Origin: Chionoecetes opilio
Taxonomy: Eukaryota > Arthropoda > Malacostraca > Decapoda > Majidae
NCBI GenBank assembly: GCA_016584305.1
Contig: JACEEZ010020941.1
Span: 119,648-183,647, forward strand
Direction: 5' to 3'
DNA length: 64,000 nt
In this document: one piece after another, positions 62,901 through 64,000 of the stretch
Layout of the letters: every line of letters starts with the position of its first letter
Position numbering within the stretch: position 1 is the first letter of the stretch
Notes under the pieces: generated by a model
Databases searched by the model: none
Told to the model about the DNA's origin: nothing
The model's input: only the letters and a program-made list of their open reading frames with translations
Program-made: the position numbers and the translations under genes

Positions 62901-63488
62901 TTATCTCAGTTTTTCCCCATGATATTTTATGAGGTTAGACAGCCGATGATACGCTTCCCACTATCTCTATCCATTGTCTCAACCTCTTCAATGCCCAATG
63001 CTGCCAAATCCTCATGCCCAGATTCCAGATTCCAGATACATGCATTTCCAAACTCATTCACATGCCCCTAGAGTTCCCAATCATCCTCCACAAGACAGGC
63101 ACAGGCATTCTCCAGTAACATTTCTCTTAAACGAGCAGACGTTTCCCTAACAAGTAGGAGTGGCACTCAAGAAAACCATAATGTATTGCTCCAACAACTA
63201 AAAATGCTTGAAAATAAAGTCTTATCTAACTTACAATTTTACACATACTTTCCCCATGCTATATTTCAACCTGTAACTGCATATTGGGACAAAAAATTAC
63301 ATGGTTTCTTTTTAATTTTTAAATTTTGGCACTGTTTTCATTGCACCTTCTAACATCACTCTTACCTTGAAATTTAATGAAGGTTGAGAGTGGCTAAATT
63401 TGTGTTTACTGAGAATTACTTGCAGTTCTTCTCTAATGCTTGTGGAATGTCCCCTCTTGTACTTCTTATCATCTTCTATGGTCTTTAT
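51399..63488 (-). CDS. DDHD1: DDHD1-like phospholipase A1, 3' five exons (N-terminal part outside window)
   Basis: Minus-strand exons at 63488-63366, 62091-61943, 60498-60278, 59470-59363 and 51583-51399 join in consistent phase (0,2,1,1) into 261 codons plus TGA. The product is a cytosolic PA-preferring phospholipase A1 that hydrolyses phosphatidic acid to lysophosphatidic acid (family knowledge). The visible part is the DDHD domain. It starts IENFFCLGSPLAVFLALR, has FHPADPVAYR (Asp 86), and ends with DRVDFVLRE (Asp 207), SHTSYW (His 226) and NYDV (Asp 234), the likely D-D-H-D set. Similarity to DDHD1 rather than DDHD2 is clearest in FVLREG..ES and AVTSHTSYW. The GxSxG lipase motif, expected upstream, lies beyond base 64000. 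The gene is convergent with ACAD9. Confidence 0.92.
51584..52229. other. DDHD1 last intron, unique part
   Basis: No repeat family or frame is recognised before the TIR element at 52232. Confidence 0.45.
52671..52819 (+). repeat. SINE family A, 3' part with A tail
   Basis: GTGCCACCACGGGGGAGGGC and AGCCTCCAGGGCCTACCATC match 4110-4170. The A run is at 52803-52819. Confidence 0.75.
52903..54763 (-). mobile_element. RTE-type LINE copy 3
   Basis: A 347-codon open RT frame (54697-53654) shows [48 protein letters not shown] and [15 protein letters not shown] ends it, and the C-terminal part continues at 53641-53330 and 53242-52913. The endonuclease is absent (5' truncation). The 13-bp TSD AGTCCGTTACATC lies at 52890-52902 and 54764-54776. 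The 3' tail is (ATTG)n. Confidence 0.93.
55293..55577 (-). repeat. tRNA-derived SINE family B, copy 2
   Basis: The minus strand shows CCGTGGTGTAGAAGCTAGCG (A-box-like) and CCCTGGTTCAAATACGGTCC (B box). The body matches 33936-34217. Confidence 0.72.
55580..56228. mobile_element. TA-targeting TIR element, ends CAGTAAAA, holding SINE A
   Basis: CAGTAAAAGACTTATAACTC at 55580 and the inverse of CAGTAAAACCCTTATAACTC at 56228 are flanked by TA. A SINE A body (55955-56170) lies inside. Confidence 0.75.
55955..56170 (+). repeat. SINE family A, 3' part
   Basis: CTCTACCTTCGACTGCGAGT and GCGCCACCACGGGCGAGGGC match 4020-4160 closely. Confidence 0.75.
56295..57085. mobile_element. Pogo-like element, family CAGGGAGGTCCCG, right end missing
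   Basis: It begins CAGGGAGGTTCCGTTATACA right after the TA shared with the previous element. It follows the copy at 57650 for roughly 300 bases once the MITE at 56505-56995 is removed, then diverges near 57085. No inverse end is found before 57650. Confidence 0.65.
56505..56995. mobile_element. Pogo/Tigger-like MITE, family CAGGAGAACCTCGTTTA, reverse copy
   Basis: The TIRs are as in the 30211 copy but in inverted orientation, with long T and A runs (56611-56639, 56879-56924). TA flanks both sides. The paralogous empty site is readable at 57866-57874. Confidence 0.9.
57650..58705. mobile_element. Pogo-like element, family CAGGGAGGTCCCG, full-length copy
   Basis: CAGGGAGGTCCCGTTATACG at 57650 and the inverse of CAGGGAGGTCCCGAAGATAC at 58705 are flanked by TA (57648-57649, 58706-58707). 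The 110-codon frame at 58080-58412 has no domain I recognise, so the element looks non-autonomous. Confidence 0.82.
59363..59470 (-). CDS. DDHD1: DDHD1 exon (residues 165-200)
   Basis: The acceptor is TCTTTCAG|GA and the donor is AAGAG|GTGAGT. It is 108 nt, too short to be found by length alone. It reads GGASSWSLWGLMKGSKKSLD and SSIPEVAPVLQEGR, the variable insert within the DDHD domain. Only this frame is open, and both flanking phases fit. Confidence 0.85.
59471..60277. other. DDHD1 intron, nothing recognised
   Basis: No repeat or RNA gene is seen. The 67-codon frame at 59677-59880 on the + strand has no support. Confidence 0.55.
60278..60498 (-). CDS. DDHD1: DDHD1 exon (residues 91-164)
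   Basis: The acceptor is TTTTTTTCAG|GA and the donor is AAAG|GTTAGT. It encodes IEPLLCPEYSNISPVLIHSY and LPYNEIPLEP, then a charged low-complexity stretch (KEKECKEAEDKPRADSE), as in DDHD1 homologues, where this part is variable. Confidence 0.92.
60499..61942. other. DDHD1 intron with a G-run
   Basis: Ordinary AT-rich intron apart from 23 consecutive G at 61717-61739. Confidence 0.55.
61943..62091 (-). CDS. DDHD1: DDHD1 exon (residues 42-91), start of DDHD domain
   Basis: The acceptor is ACATTTCAG|ATC and the donor is TACAG|GTATGT, ending in phase 2. It encodes ENFFCLGSPLAVFLALR and MLNIFHPADPVAYR with the first DDHD aspartate. Confidence 0.94.
62092..63365. other. DDHD1 intron, nothing recognised
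   Basis: The basic 93-codon minus-strand frame at 62768-62487 lacks splice fit with the flanking exons and is not a known DDHD1 part. Confidence 0.55.
63366..63488 (-). CDS. DDHD1: DDHD1 exon (residues 1-41)
   Basis: The acceptor is TGCCCACAG|ATA and the donor is TTCAAG|GTAAGA. It is 123 nt, phase 0. It reads IKTIEDDKKYKRGHSTSIRE ending LNFK, directly before IENFF of the next exon, as LKFK precedes the homologous block in vertebrate DDHD1. The frame has no ATG. Confidence 0.85.
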
Positions 63489-64000
63489 CTGTGGGCAGAA
63501 AATAAGTTTTTTTTAGTGTACAGAGCCTTGATGAATAAGCAGAGGATAAGCTTTATCAGTCTACAGAATTGAAGTACATAATCTGTAAGCAGTTCAAAAG
63601 CTTTAAGAGTTTACAGAGCTGAGGTACATGATTAATTCTGATTATGATAGATATTCTTTATGATCCCTAGATTTTGTCTAATACAAAAGGCATTTTCCTT
63701 AACATGTAAGGTGGCACTTAACCGAAAGTAGATTATTCATGAACAGTGAAGACTTTTACCTACCTAAATTTTTTGTTTATACATTAAGCCTTCTCTCAAC
63801 ATACAGGGTGGCATTAATAAAGAGCAATTAGCTTATGAAAATATCAAATGTAATATGCAATTTGCAGATTCTTGACAAACAAAACAATATCACGATTGGA
63901 CTTAAATCCTACAAAAAAAAATTTAATCTACCTTTCCACAGCAATATTTTTTCACACACTTGGCTTTCACTTTCATTCATCATCTGGCTACATTGTGTTA
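63489..64000. other. DDHD1 intron to window edge
   Basis: No exon fits the phase 0 needed before 63488. The exon with the GxSxG lipase motif must lie beyond the window. Confidence 0.5.

Noticed and set aside
63931..64000. Possible further DDHD1 exon on the minus strand ending before GTAGAT
   Set aside because: The only open frame ends in phase 1, whereas phase 0 is required, and the residues do not resemble DDHD1.

Overview
This window is nuclear DNA from an arthropod, most likely a decapod crustacean. That assignment is inference. It rests on spliced animal genes with long AT-rich introns, very dense simple repeats, several tRNA-derived SINE families and RTE, I-like and CR1/L2-like LINEs. 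No bacterial operon, CRISPR array or viral gene block is visible.

Two host genes can be supported, both partial and pointing towards each other. The 3' part of an ACAD9 orthologue (mitochondrial acyl-CoA dehydrogenase and complex I assembly factor) lies on the + strand, in seven exons between 1226 and 21815. All splice phases agree and the open frame is 394 codons. The 3' part of a DDHD1 orthologue (intracellular phosphatidic-acid-preferring phospholipase A1) lies on the - strand, in five exons between 63488 and 51399, with a 261-codon open frame in consistent phase. The N-terminal exons of both genes lie outside the window. The 29.6 kb between the two stop codons contains no gene I can support.

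Most of the rest is layered transposable-element DNA, and many insertions keep readable target-site duplications. ACAD9 introns hold a TA-flanked TIR element (3077-4339), a foldback element (5801-7034), a CR1/L2-like LINE (7042-10262) broken by another insertion, a hAT-type pair sharing one outer 8-bp duplication (10784-12031), an RTE LINE (15522-18363) with a TA-element in its own target duplication, and a second foldback element (about 19815-21530). The intergenic part holds three I-like LINE copies with RNase H domains, a second RTE copy, several pogo/Tigger-style TA elements, a PIF/Harbinger-like MITE, a PHD-finger ORF1 relict and old LINE tails. At 46127-49520 a TIR element encloses a second, GC-rich element with long terminal inverted repeats and a frameshifted hAT-like transposase. 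The last DDHD1 intron is a nested stack of TA-elements, SINEs and a third RTE copy.

I did not find a convincing new biological system. The most notable items are the GC-rich hAT-like element, the composite-looking hAT pair, the exact nesting order readable from target duplications, and the retroposon tail and hairpins lying very close to ACAD9 splice sites.
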